DNA of 64,000 bases from Apodospora peruviana. Taxonomy: Eukaryota; Ascomycota; Sordariomycetes; Sordariales; Lasiosphaeriaceae. A program made the position numbers and the translations under genes. Of this stretch, positions 1 to 12,066 are shown one piece after another (the first letter of the stretch is position 1; each line of letters opens with the position of its first letter). Where the stretch lies: contig JAUEDM010000002.1 of the NCBI GenBank assembly GCA_033439685.1, forward strand, positions 5,952,001-6,016,000. Reading direction: 5' to 3'. The notes under the pieces are model-generated. The model had not been told where the DNA came from, made no database searches, and saw only the letters and a list, made by a program, of their open reading frames with translations.

Positions 1-1219
1 CTTCTCAAACACCTCAGTGAGCTTCGACATCGGCTCCAGCGTGACATGCGTCTTGACCACTCCCCGCGCGGCCATCTCCAAGACCTCGATCGCCTCCTTC
101 CTGTTTCCGACGGCGCTGCCGATGATCCGTAACTCTTGGGCAATCAGAGCCCCCGGGAACGCTCCGCCAACCGGAACTCCTTTCCCTTCAGGTATGCCCA
201 CGCACACCAGGGTGCCGCCGAACCCAAGAAACTGCAAGGCCTGGGCATAGGCGGCGTTTGATCCAGCGCAGACGATCACCGCCGCGGCACCGGTTCCCCG
301 TGGTCGTGTTGCTGCTTTGACGTCTACCGCAAGCTTGGTCCAGTCCTCGTTGGTGTTGTATTTGTTGATGTCGAAAAATACCTCTGCGCCGAGTGATTTG
401 ACGAAGGCTTCCTTGGGTCCGGAGTCGATGCCCTAATTAATATCTTTGTTAGCTTGAGCCGGGGAAAGTTTATGAATTATTTAGAGCTACTCACGATCAC
501 ACGGAAACCCATTCCTCGACCGGCAATCTGCACGGCCAAATGTCCCAGCCCGCCTCCAGCGCCCGGAATCACGACAAAATCGCCCTGCGCTCATATCAGT
601 TGTCAGCAGGCTACATTCATCAGTCAAAGATTGCTGATGACCTCCTTCTGCTTACAGGCTGAGCCCCCGACTTCTTTAACGCCGCATACACCGTCACACC
701 ACCGCACAGCAACGGCGCCGCCAGTTCACTGGGCACCTCGTCCGGAATCGGCGTAACGTAGCTCGCCGGCGCGAGGACGTACTGCTGGAAGGTGCCAGGG
801 GTATAGAACCCCGAGATCTTGACCGACTGGCACAGCGCGTCCCGTCCAGACAGGCAGGGGAGACAGGTCCCGCAGATCCCGGCGACCCATTTTATCCCGA
901 CGCGATCGCCTTCCTTCAGCGACTTGACGTCTTCGGCGCCTGCCGGTCCAAAAGCGACGATCCGGCCGACGCCCTCGTGGCCGCCGACTTGACCTTCTGC
1001 TGTCGGCGGGAAGCCGAACGAGTTGGTCATGATGCCATGGTCGCTGCTGCAAACCCCCGAGTGCGTGAGCTGAACGAGGATCTCGCCTACCCCCGGCTTC
1101 GGGGTGTCAATTGTTGTGATGGCGGTGCTGATGTGGCCTGGGTTGTCGTAGACGATGGCCTTGTGGTGTGAGGGGATAGTACCATTGTGATTATGGCCGT
1201 TTTGTGGAAGCGACGTCAT
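1..1219 (-). CDS. Zinc-containing alcohol dehydrogenase, C-terminus cut by window edge
   Basis: Medium-chain dehydrogenase that would interconvert alcohols and aldehydes or ketones with NAD(P) in the cytosol. Exons 1219..656, 584..495 and 432..1 join in frame (362 codons visible). The catalytic zinc ligands are visible as C57 and the H81-E82 pair. The structural zinc loop has Cys at 116, 119, 122 and 130 with C-x2-C-x2-C-x7-C spacing. A Rossmann GxGGGLG turn follows near residues 196-202, straight after the first intron. Both introns are GT..AG (GTAAGC and GTGAGT donors). The N-terminal His/Asn-rich stretch before the fold is not typical of yeast ADH1 and may be a short extension. The reading frame is still open at base 1, so the last part of the cofactor domain lies outside. 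Family assignment is firm; substrate is not predictable. Confidence 0.92.
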
Positions 1220-1887
1220 CTTGTTACAGCATTACCCTTGAGGGTCAACAAGTAGATGAATGCGCTTACAGACTAGGTATGTGATAAATCCAAGGAGCTG
1301 GTGACTTGACTCCGCTTGAGATGATCAAGAGAACCGTGCTTCCCCCTCCCTGTGGCGACCTCCAGTTCAAGATGCTACCTACGTAACTAGACGCGGAGAA
1401 AAACAATATAGACAAATTGCAGCGTGTACCAGTTGCCGATCTGTACGTTGGTGTCACGTTGGCGGCTCTCTCGTGGATAAACCCGGGAAAGTTTAGGCGG
1501 GCAGCCCCGGGGATGCGGGGATCGCGGCAGTGGAATAGAGAGCTCTCGTAGATGTTGCTCAACTCTCAAGAGTCCTGTTCTAACTAAAGAAACATTTTTA
1601 GAAAGTGCAGAAGCTGGTATGGATTACCAGGGGAAGACTCACCAGTGGACGCTCTGCAGAATGTTGTCCTGTGCCCGTGTTTGTTCGGGGAGTGAGGTAA
1701 GATTAGGAAAATATTGAACTACCAAGTTGAAGTTGGGGAACAGTTGTGAATACCGTTGGCCAAATCTATATAATGAGAAATGATATGTACAGAACAGAAG
1801 AACTTAAATAACTTTCATAACCCAAATGTGTCTTTCATCCTGAACATGTGCTATGGTCTGGTCCTGGACGACATGTTGTCGAGACTT
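1220..1887. other. Intergenic, no gene seen
   Basis: This is the promoter side of the alcohol dehydrogenase and the 3' side of the alpha/beta hydrolase. Only short, overlapping open frames without family signatures are present. Confidence 0.6.
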
Positions 1888-3214
1888 CTACAGGCCAGAC
1901 TTGTGCAAAAAGTCAAAAGAGACCTTATACCCAGCCGTGGCATTAAGCGAAAGCGCGAGTCCATGACCAGTCCCAGGCTGGATATGGACCCCAACATCCT
2001 TCGCAGCAGGGTAGAGTTTCTTGATACCTTCAATATCATATGTGCCTTTGCAATCGCCAGCGCAAAACCCATAGTCAAACTCTCCAATGATGAACTGTCC
2101 CCGACAAAATATTAGCAAAATACTCCCCAGCCTGAAACACAAAACAGACAGTGATGACTTACCTGAACAGGCCCCTTGAAATCGACAGCAACCTTACCAA
2201 GCGCAGACGCAAGCGTCGAAAACTCAGTAATAGTATTAGGCTGCTTGATCTCCTCAGCGTAGTCCAGCATGGCTGGCTCAAACCCGCCCTTCTTGAAGAA
2301 GCTGATCTGCACGTTGCTCTTGGTCGCCTGCACGATGTAGCCCGAGCCGCGATCCCCAAACCGCTTGCGATCGCTCTCGCGGGCGAACTCGAAGCCCCAT
2401 GTCGCGACGTTGGCCTGGTCGAGCTTGTTGGTGTAGAGAAATCCCGTGAGGATAGCGCCGTCGCTCAGGGAGCCGTTGGTCGATAGCAGCCCGACGGAGA
2501 GGATAGATCCGTAGGAGTGGCCGACGTGGATGATATTGGAGGGGGTGTACCTGTCGAGATTCCTTGAGCCGCCGAGTTTCTTGGAGGAGCTGATGAGTTT
2601 GCCGGAGCGAGCGAGCAGGGTTAGCTGGCGCAGGATCTCGAGCTGGACGTCTGTCTGCACGATGTCGTACGCGTCCGGCTTTGACGAGAGGCCGACGCCG
2701 AGTCGGTCATACGTGAAGATGGAGTAGCCCTGGGCTAGTGCCGCTTCGACGTAAGAGTATTGCTTTGGTTTAATCTCCGAGTCCCAGTACCTGTTCATTG
2801 TTTGACAGTCTGGTGTTAGTCGTACGCTTCTCACCGGAGACTGGATGGATGTATCGCAATTGGGACTAACCTTTTATCGAAGCCGACTCCATGAGTGGCT
2901 AGCTGAAGAATGTCCGATCTGGCGCCCTTGATAGTGGGCACGCAGAGTCGACCGTTAATCTTGAACGTCTCCTTGATGGTGATATTCCCAAGGAACGATG
3001 GGTCCGGTTTTGACCACGTTGTCATGGTGGAGGCCCAGTCCACCGCATCAATGTTGTTGTCAACTCTGGGCTGTGCCAGTATTTGTGATTCGATTGCGAC
3101 CTTGACTGGGATTTCGAGATCGACGCATTGCCGAATATCACCGTTCGTGGGTGATGCCTTGCCCTTCTTGACCGCCATGACTGCGGCCACGATTGCTATC
3201 AGAACAGACGCCAT
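1888..3214 (-). CDS. Secreted alpha/beta-hydrolase fold protein
   Basis: Predicted serine hydrolase or esterase of 392 residues. Exons 3214..2871, 2790..2163 and 2094..1888 keep frame. The start is the ATG at 3214, because the longer open frame begins with TTG. The first 20 or so residues are hydrophobic, followed by a basic KKGK stretch, so this is either a signal peptide or a signal anchor. The nucleophile elbow G-H-S-Y-G has its Ser near residue 207, and a late G-T-G-H-G supplies the likely catalytic His. The YDRLGVGLS stretch upstream of the elbow is typical of the fold. Substrate is unknown. Both introns have clean GTTAGT or GTAAGT donors. Confidence 0.87.
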
Positions 3215-4446
3215 TGCAGTCAAATTGTGTGGGTGTGAAAGATGAAGTTGGATGTGATTTTTGTTGCTGGATTAAGGGATTTTCTTCGAATATAAATTGC
3301 TGAGGCAGCTCGTTGTGTTGTTTTGTTGTGTCTTTCTGGTTCTGGGCTCATGATGATGCCCGGATACCAGAGTTTTTATACACATCTCGACGTCTTTCGG
3401 TATTGCTCTTAATTCCTAAGTAGGCTATGTTCGTAAGGACAGGATCCCCTTTGAGACCAAGAATTACAAATTCCTCGTAGTGATTGCAAGGTTCATTCAC
3501 TGACAAAACCACATAGAACCCCTACGGAACGCTACCCGTGGCTGAGTCCCGCTCGCTCTAAGCATCGTAACAAGTGTTTTAACTGCTCAGAATTCCAAAT
3601 CGCGGCTACCCCGTCATCACGCTTGACCTTGTCTGACCCCTGATCACAACTCCACCTTTCCCAAAACGGTGATCTGACCACTTCTCGTGGTTATTAGTGT
3701 CATCTCGCTGTTACGCTGACCTGCAGCCTTGGCGATGGGGCTGAGTGAGCGCGGTAGTATGAGCAGTTATCCACTGAGTGAGCGTATTCGGTTGAGCCAA
3801 CCGGGAAAATGCGACATTCTTATACGCAATTAACCTACAAAAGCCCTCATAACTACGCTAGCTAATGCGCTACGCCAACCGGAGACCCATGTTTGCACTT
3901 TGCAGCGCCCAATCTCCGTCTGGCTTCCCGGCGATTCGGGACACCGTTCTCACAAATGCCTCCGTTGGTACGGCTTCCAATACGCTAGACTTTTCTTGGC
4001 ACCAGTTGGTGTTGCTTCGCCATGTCGCTCTGTCCGACAACGTGATATCTCATCCTTCCAAGGCGTCGTTGACCGTCTTGCACCGCCCTCGGAACGGACA
4101 ATACTTGTGGCTAGAGGCTCGGCACTGGTCAGTACAGCTTCCTCGGCTAGAATTGATGATGTGGGGATATTGCTCACGCCGGTGACTTAGACCATTCCAC
4201 GGTAAATAGTAGCCATCGAGGACTTACGAGGGACCCAGTTCGTGACTTTTCAGGGCTCCTGGTAGCCATCCTGGAAATACTCATTTGAAGCAGCAAATAT
4301 TTCTTGTAACTACAGTCTCAGGCCCTAGCAGCCGATCGCAAAGGATGTCACGGACAAACAATCTACAGGCGTTTTGTAAAGTCCTTGATGGCTACTATTT
4401 ACCGTGGAATGGTGTACTGTCGTCAATGATGCTGTCCCGTTTTCCA
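3215..4446. other. Intergenic, no confident gene
   Basis: Two overlapping plus-strand frames near 3865-4190 lack a recognisable domain and are not called. Nothing else stands out before the probable gene that ends at 4447. Confidence 0.5.
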
Positions 4447-5889
4447 TCATTGCTCCGAGAATATGAAATCAAGCAAACGCTTCTCAACAGTCGCCAACTC
4501 CGCCATATCTTCCTTCTCTGCATCGTCCATTTTCTCGTCCTCTTCATCATCCTTGTCATTTCCCGTTCCATCGTCCATTTCACTGTCATCAGTCGTGTGC
4601 TCCAGACTTGGAGAATCTTGACGATAACGTTGATTGTCGCCTCGCCAGTAGATGTAGAGTGTGCCGTGCTTGTGTAAGATTAGATGGCAAGAAACGGACC
4701 CAAAAATGAAATTGCTGGTTGTAAGAAAGTTGCAGGACGAAGAATGCTATGGTCTGCAGGAGCCACTCGAAAACGAGTTTCCTGGTGGTCGAAGCACGTA
4801 GACGTCATCACCTGGTGGGTTTGTTGAGACAGTGGGTAAGTGCGACAATGACACGATGTGAGGGTAGGTAGGTACCTACCTTGGTGTCTTGGGTTATTAT
4901 GGCAGGTACTCGAGTGAAAGAGGCCAGGAGGCTGGAGCACTTGGTTCAAAGAATTACCTCTCGATGGACTGAAAAACGCTTTTATTTATCCGTGCTGTCA
5001 TATCTAGAAACTTTGACAAGGGCCCCCGTCAAAGAAAAACCGTACTAACAGAACCTCCAATAACGCCAATGTAGCAATAACCTCCAAATGCCGCCGCTTC
5101 ACAACAGAGGATAACATCCTCCCCGTGACCCGCATCATGACAGACAGACTGCTTCTCTCAACCCGAAGCACCATCATCTCCCTCTGATCTTCGCAACGTC
5201 GGTGACACATCTGCTTTGGGAGATGCCGGGGCAGTGGGTTGAGTCGGCGGAGCCCGAGAAAAGCCGTCAGACTCAGACTCCCAAGAATATCCCTCCGACG
5301 TCAGTTCCGACTCGTCTGCCACCGGCTCGACCGAGTTGAATAAATCTTGATCTGCCGCCAGTTGCTCTGGTTTCAAAGATGGAATCGCCCGCGGCCGTCG
5401 ACCCCAATGGAATTGGTTGTACCCGTCGGCAGTCTAATCGCCCAATAAAGCAACGAGCTCTGTTGCGAATGGCCATGGCTTTTGGAAAAACCGTAAAAGC
5501 TTTCTATCGGGTCGGTTCGAGATGTCGGTCAAATTCCTCCAACCAGGGGAATTCCCTGACCTGGGAGATTGATCCCCGGGCGTCGTCGTCCGCCTCATAT
5601 ATCTGTTTCTCCTCATTCCAGTGAACATCAGGATGTGCACCTGAGAGTCGCCAAAGCCTGAAGTCTTTCCTAGGGTGCTCAGAGTTTCTGTGGCCTGTAT
5701 TGTCGTCATGTCGCGGTTGCACTCCTTCTTCACCGATTACACCACAAAGTCCCAGCACTCAGGCCGGATTCGGCGATGCCTGGTATATAGCCTGTCGCCC
5801 GGTTCGGCGCCTTTTACCAAGGCGGTGACCCTAACTCGCCTGATGTCATTGCCCCAACGTATCACTCTCCCGGACTCTTTGTCGGCCAT
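4447..5889 (-). CDS. Probable multi-exon gene, unrecognised, model incomplete
   Basis: I do not recognise this protein, but several minus-strand segments look coding. A first segment starts at the ATG at 5889 and ends near 5740. A second (about 5700..5562) is rich in charged residues and ends at a GTCAGG donor. It joins in phase 0 across a 128-nt intron to a segment starting at 5433, after a GGCGATTAG acceptor, which runs to about 5160. A last segment (about 4750..4447) holds a YIYWRGDNQ stretch and a very acidic Asp/Glu tail with a stop at 4447-4449. The junction between the first two segments, and the one leading to the last, cannot be settled by eye. It could also be two genes or a decayed one. 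Confidence 0.35.
4866..4881. repeat. 16-nt perfect palindrome built on GGTACC
   Basis: AGGTAGGTACCTACCT is its own reverse complement. Related TAGGTACCTA elements recur at 6452-6487, 15975-16010 and 18100. Confidence 0.7.
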
Positions 5890-6223
5890 GGAAATGAGGA
5901 CAGGGGGTTCTCTCGTTCGTGAAGAGTCGCGTTCGTCAACAGTGGAGTTGTCCTGGTCGAGTGAGGGCTCGGATATGAATATGGTGGAATAATGACAAGC
6001 AAATGGTCCAACTGGCTGCTTTATGGATGATGAACAGCGGAAAGGGGGGAGGGCCTCTCCCAAAAAAAATTTAACAGTTGAAATTCAGAGAGACGGTGGC
6101 GGCTCTTGCCCACAGCAACTCCTCCGGGAACCAAATCATGCAGTAATGCAGCGACGCTGCTGCAAACTTCCCCAAACCCTCACTGGCACCTGCCAAAACT
6201 TCATCGATGATGCCGACGAGGAT

Positions 6224-6255
6224 CCCCGAGACCCCGAGACCCCGAGACCCCGAGA
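6224..6255. repeat. Short tandem repeat, unit CCCCGAGA x4
   Basis: Four exact 8-nt copies lie in a stretch with no supported gene. Confidence 0.9.
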
Positions 6256-6451
6256 CCAGACCAAGCTCTTGCCAAAATATGCCAACCTAGTCCAATCTTG
6301 GCAACTGACTCCAAAGAAGGCTCGAACCGCTTGTCGTGATGATGACATGGTGCGGTCCAAATGGCTATGCTCCTGCTAGAGACTGCCACTGGCTGCGCGT
6401 GGTCGAATAACAGTGTGAATCGGTCGTAAAAGATGGTAGAAACTCAGGTAT

Positions 6452-6487
6452 CTACCTAGGTACCTACCTAGGTACCTACCTAGGTAC
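6452..6487. repeat. Three exact 12-nt copies of CTACCTAGGTAC
   Basis: The unit contains nested palindromes (CCTAGG and GGTACC), so the array can form alternative hairpins. It lies about 210 bp past the stop codon of the zinc-finger-like gene ending at 6699. Confidence 0.85.
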
Positions 6488-6698
6488 CTGACCTGATCTG
6501 ACCCACGCAATAACCCCCTTGTCGGGAGGCGCCTACCTAGCTAAATCTCCCCTTCTCCATCCAGCTCCCGGGTGTGCTGGGCCAGAATCAGAAAGAACGC
6601 TCCAAACTGATACGGGTAAGCGATGCTGAGCGGTCGATGCTACCAAGTGAAATTGAATTCCGTCATCCAGCCAATCAGAGGCAAAGATCTGACTTACA

Positions 6699-9694
6699 TC
6701 AATCCCCTCCACAGCCTCCCCCTCCACACCCACCACCACCGCCATCATACCCGCCAGCATCGCCGCCATCATCACCCCCCTGATCGTCACCGCCGCCCGC
6801 TGCCTCCAAGGCAGCCATATCCGCGGCAGACATGGTCTCCTCGGTTGCATACGACCCGTCCCAGCCATCAGCATAGTACGCCCCGAAATACATCAACGCG
6901 AACCCATCCATCCCCCAACAAAACCCGTCATCGCCAGATGAATCGCTAGTTCTCCCACCATAACTGCCCAAATCGTCCTTCCGGTCAGGAATATCCGGCA
7001 ATTCTCGTCTAGCGTCCCGAATCGCCTCATACTCCTTTACCTGATCATCTCTGCACAAATGCGCCCAGTCCGCAACAAAATACTCATGATACTTGCCCTC
7101 TTCATAATGGTGACTAAAAGGCTGCGCCCTATGTATACCGCCCAGCTTGAACCGATCCACCCTCGGATCGTCACACAGACTCATCCAGCTAACCGCCTGC
7201 CTGAAGAGTTTGCTTCTTGCCATCGTCGCCGCGCCAGCCAGCAACGCGTCCTGCCCTCGCAATATCGACAACCTGTTCCGCATCCAATCTTTTGGGGACA
7301 CCACCTCGGGGTACATGAGTGCTCCGTACCCGCGAGCTAAATGCAGTTCGGAAATCGACCACGAATCAAAAGGGAAACTCCACACGTGTTTGGACAGCGT
7401 GCACCCGCTCCCACATGTTTTACGAGTTGTCTCTCGGCGGTAGGCTTCCGTGCAGTCCCACGGAAACAGGTTCTGATGGTGGGAAGGGTAGATGGGCCCA
7501 CCACAAAAAGCGCCCCAGTCGTGCCAGTACTCGAGCAGCGAGTCGACAATGTCGGACTCGACGTGCAGCCCATAGCGGAACTTGAGCAGGTACTCCTCGC
7601 ACAAACCTGACGGCACGTCGTATTTTGTTTGAACGTTTCGTTCGCGGTGCGGTGTGTACGCGCCCGGTCGGCATATGAACGACATTAGGTATGACCCAGC
7701 GGAAGAAGAGAGGAAAGATCCGTAAAGGGGGTAATCGATCATGTTGTCGCAGAAATTCTGGCAGTTGTTCGTCCGTCTGTTCCATTTCAATGGGATATTG
7801 CGGTCCAGCAGCCTTTGAGTGATGCTTGGCAGCAGGACGTTGACTCGGTCGTCCATCAGCGCGTGCAAGTTGGCGAGGATTGGTGCGAGGGTGCTGTTCC
7901 AGATCTGTTCACGCACCGTGATGTGGTCGTCTGCGTTGTCGAGGTCGTCTATCCCGCTGGCTGCCATCACCTGGTCGATGACTGTGTTCTCGAGGGCCTC
8001 GAGAGTATATCCTGTAAATAGACCGCCGACGACCTGTTTGAGGGCAGTTTTGTACCGCTTCGGGTGGCGCGGGCTGCGGCGGGATCGGTACAGTACTCTC
8101 GTTTCGGTGGTGGTAGGGTCGTCATTGAGAGCGAGACTGTACTCGATGTCGACGCCGCCACTCGTATAGGCAACCTGCCAGTTGGGCGGGTCGCGAGAAG
8201 TGATGTACGCGCCGCCCTTGGTGTCGGGCACACCATTCTCGATCATGAGCGGGCCGATGCGCAGCGCCATGTGCACGTTGCCAAACGGATACCGATCGGT
8301 GACGTTGCGCATGAAGAAGGGTATGTCATCTTTAGCCTTCTTCTCGTTGATCGTCTCGGTGGCGATCTGGTTGTAGCTCGAGTCCTTTGCCTGCTTTTTG
8401 CGCTTCTCCTCCAGTCTCCGGGCGGTCTCTTCTGCTTCGGCACGCTCGTTTCCCAACGTGGTGTGTTGTGGTTTCATGAGAACGCCGTCGTATTTTGCTT
8501 CGGCGACTGCGTTGGGCAGGTTCAGCAGGCAGCAAGAGACTCCGCCCTTTTTGGTGGATCGGTGGTCGTCTGCTTTGAGGACGGGAAATAGCTTGCGCGG
8601 CTGGCCGTCGTTGTTGAACCGGGCGACGGTGTTGCATCTGCACAGCTGGCGGCTGGTGGCGAGGTCGATGTTTTCTTCGAGAACGCAGTGCTTGTACTCC
8701 TTGGTGAGATGGGCGTTGGTGTGTTTGCCGTCGTGTTGGCAGCCTTGGCAGATCACCCCTTCGTGGCCGTCTTCTGTGCAGTCTGGAACGGTGCAGCGGA
8801 ACATGCTGCCACGGATGATTTCGCGGCAGAGTGCGCATCGTGCTAGTTGGAAGACGGGGCAGTTGTTTTGGTCGAACTTGAGGAGGGAAACTGATGCATT
8901 TTCATGGATCATTCATTAGCCAGGATTCCATCTCGGAGGCCTTTGTGAGAAGACAATGGTTCTCACGTTGTGGCGGACTTGGTTTCTTCCAGAAGCCAAC
9001 TTCGTCCAAGGGCGGTCGATGCTCGATGAACTTGTCCATGTCCAGCCAGCCAGCAGACTGGAGCAGCATTCTGGCTCGTCTCTTGAACTTGTCACGCTCC
9101 AGGACCCTGTCACTGAGGGCTAGGTGAATGTCTTTCTTCAGGGCTCGGCTCTTCTCGCTGGCGTACAAACTTCGAGCGATGCTCTTGAGCACAGAGTCGT
9201 ACGGAACGAACTCGCCTCTGGCGGTCCGTTGCATTCGCCGTGACTTTTCGGTAGCTGCAGTAGTTCCGCGCATTAACATCTGGTGGTAGACATGGATAAC
9301 TAAGAGGCTACTAACCATATTGCACCGCAAACTCGCGCGAGCTCTCGCTTACACTGTCGAGAAACGTGTCGAAGCCAGATATCTCAACTTCCTGTTCCTC
9401 GTCCTCCAGCCCATCATCCTCGAGGGTCGAGTCAATGTCCCGCCATGCTTTGATGGTTCGAATGGCGTGAGTAAGCTCTCGCCGAACGCCCATCCAGTAC
9501 ATGTCTCGGACTTCAGCGAGTAAAGCTTCCTCAGCGTTCGGGATCACCTCCCATTCCCGATCTTGCTCACCGGCTCTCCGGCCAGCCCAAGTGGGAGACG
9601 AATAAGGGAGGCCATCGGTAGCATGCTTCCTCGACCGTTTAGTGTTGGTGGTGAACACTCGAGCCAGAGTGTTTAACACTTCAGCTGCAGACAT
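6699..9694 (-). CDS. Large Cys-rich (ZZ/RING-like) protein of unknown function
   Basis: Exons 9694..9316, 9254..8967 and 8890..6699 join in frame to 952 residues. A zinc-binding-like cluster lies at about residues 233-285, with Cys at 241, 244, 255, 260, 270 and 273 followed by His residues, recalling ZZ or RING modules. A Lys/Glu-rich helical stretch follows near 370-410. A TNNCQNFC motif has Cys at 599 and 603. The last 18 residues are a Gly/Cys-rich tail. The intron before exon 3 (GTGAGA..ATCAG) is inferred from phase: it is the only join I found that avoids the TGA at the end of the second exon's frame. Its role could be ubiquitin-related or incompatibility-type signalling, but that is only a guess. 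Confidence 0.75.
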
Positions 9695-10210
9695 GGTGTA
9701 CGTGATTAGTCGCTAGGGAAAGAAGCAGCGTGAGAGCATGGTCAACTTCTCAGTTCGAGAAATCAGAACATGCAACCTCCAAGTCAAGGCCAGATCAGGC
9801 TCTGAGATGTCGGTCAACCGGTTGAGCCTTGGCGCACTTGGTGGTGGCTGTGCTGCAGAGAAAAGCCTGAAACCCCCGCTCGATCGGACTGCAGCATGCA
9901 TTATGTATACAAGAAAGCCTCACTATTTGTTCCCGCCTGAGCAATAGTGCGGACTGGATGGAGGGCGAGATATTTCGGAGGTCTCCCAAATGACTAGCAG
10001 ACGAGAATGCTGGTCACGATCAGGCTTTTATCTCTGGAAGACAGGATTAGACCCGTTATCGGACTCGTTTTTCAGCTGCTCATATCCTGGACCATCAATC
10101 ACCCAAACGAACCATATATACCTATCCTCATAGTCGTGCGTGCTGTTGCCGCCAGAGCCTGATCAGCCGAAACGAGTGTACTGGTCTGCATATTGCCACA
10201 CACTCCGACT
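9695..10210. other. Intergenic, no gene seen
   Basis: Promoter side of the 952-residue protein and 3' side of the membrane protein. No coding signal with support. Confidence 0.6.
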
Positions 10211-11731
10211 CTATGACATCCATGCTGGATGATACGCACTTGTACATTCCCTCCCGCACTCACAACAAGCCCACCACCTTGGACCGTGTTTCCCCAGACC
10301 TCGCTTGCACTGCCCGCATCTCAGACTCGACCTCGCCAGATGTTTGAGCTCCTCCAATTCCCTTCCTTCTCTGCAGCTTTGCACCATTTCTGGCGACTCG
10401 GCTGCACATTTCGGGCACACGCTGACTTGGCCGTCCTGCCCCTCCGCTTTTGCCGTCGTGGTTGTGGGTTCACTCAGCCTGCAATGTGAACACTCCTCCA
10501 GCCTCTCCTTGGTGGATTTGGTGTGGCAAAGGAAACCAAGATAGCAGTGCGAGCACCGAGGCTCGCAGTACTCCAGATGATTGGTCGTCCGCGGCGTTTT
10601 GGGAGTAATTGTCGTGCTGCACCCTGCGCAGCTTTGTGAGCCGCAACCCCAGCAGCATATTCTGCCGGCTTGCTCAACTGAGCACCGGCAGCTGGCTCCA
10701 TGTCCATCGAGCTTCTCAGCGTCGGTGGATGGTGATGGTGACGTGTTCTCTGCCTCGGATCTCCTATGCTGTTGCCTCCTGCCCCTGGTCCTGGTCATGA
10801 AGCGTGTAAACCGGAACGGGAAGGCGATGACCACGTAGATAAATACCAAAGTAGGCTTTATAGCGAATTTCCAGACCATTACAACCCCCATCCCCAAGAA
10901 GAATAGTCCCGCAAGAGGACCCCAGAGAGGGAATGAAAGCACCGTGGCTGAACGAACACCAGTGCTCAGAGTTCCAACCAGCCCCAACGTGAGGGTCGGA
11001 ATACTTGAAGATCGAGGAGTGTCAGCCAATCTTTACTTGACTAGGAGGATATGGCATAATACGCACAGTAAAACGACGGCCATCACCCAAACAGAGACCA
11101 TTCTGTCGCACGGCACGCTAGCTCTGCGCTGGCGTTCCTCGTCCTCCTCCTTCGCCCAGGCGACGAACATGTCGGCGACCGATCGCGGACCCGAGTATGA
11201 GTCGCAGGCATTAAGGGACACATTAAAATACCGCTTCTGAAGCACGACACCCGTCAACAGCACCCCCGCCACGAGAAGTTCCATCAGTCCGTTGATCCGT
11301 ACTGCAACATGGCTCTTGTCTTCACCCAGAGGAATCAGAGGGATACGAAGCACCCAGAATATAAGGTAGAGAATCGCCTAGAATCGAAGTCAATCATCAT
11401 GGAAAGCGATGAAGGCAGAGCATGAGAGTTAACTAACCCCAGAAAGCATCCATTGCTGTGATGGGTAGAAAAATGACGGCAAAGGTTCATGCTCAGGAAC
11501 CAAGATCCACGCGCGGATATAGCTCCAATCCTTTGCGCAGAAATAGGTGAAGTAGATGCCGGTGGAATAGACAAAGAATACTTGCACAATGACAAATGCT
11601 TTGCTGATTGCGCTATAATCTTCATTTCTTTCCCATTTTGATTTCCCCATACTCAGGGTTTGTAGTAGGTAACTCTGTAAGATGCAGTCGCTGTAAATCT
11701 CGGGGATGGATCTTTTGTTTGCTCGCACCAT
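10211..11731 (-). CDS. Multipass membrane protein with CxxC-rich C-terminal tail
   Basis: Family not recognised. Exons 11731..11438, 11377..11067 and 11003..10211 give 465 residues. At least four hydrophobic segments span roughly residues 45-270. A basic Arg-rich stretch follows. The last 150 residues carry many Cys pairs (CRC, CCWGCG, CSHC, CPKC, CGQC, CCECG), consistent with one or more zinc-binding RING- or treble-clef-like modules on one side of the membrane. The second intron uses a GTGCGT donor; the alternative donors break the frame or make an intron of only 33 nt. A membrane-anchored ubiquitin ligase is one possibility, not shown by the sequence. Confidence 0.7.
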
Positions 11732-12066
11732 GAGCTGGATCCCTCAGGCCACTTAACTCGGTCACGGTAAGTAACAACGTAAAGAACGTGAACATGCCAA
11801 CTCCTCATTTTTTAGCATATGCGTCACAGTTCGGAGTAATTCAACCTTGCCAGGCAACGAGGCGGAGTCAACGAACCAAGTTCTATTCCGCCTTTTCACC
11901 TGCGCTAAGCCTCCTGCATGATCACAATAGTGCATGCATGCATGCAGGTGAGTGTGTCGAACCATGAAACATCGGCAGCCTCGTTTGCCCGATTTGTCTG
12001 CTGGGGGTGTCAAATTCAGGAAACAACACCACCACATACGATACCGAGGCCCTCGAGACGAAGTCA
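11732..12066. other. Divergent promoter region
   Basis: Separates the minus-strand membrane protein from the plus-strand GRDP-like gene. A CATGCATGCATGCA run sits near 11932-11946. No gene supported. Confidence 0.5.

Noticed and set aside
6224..6255. CRISPR-like short repeat
   Set aside because: It is a simple 8-nt tandem repeat without spacers; CRISPR arrays are not expected in a fungus.
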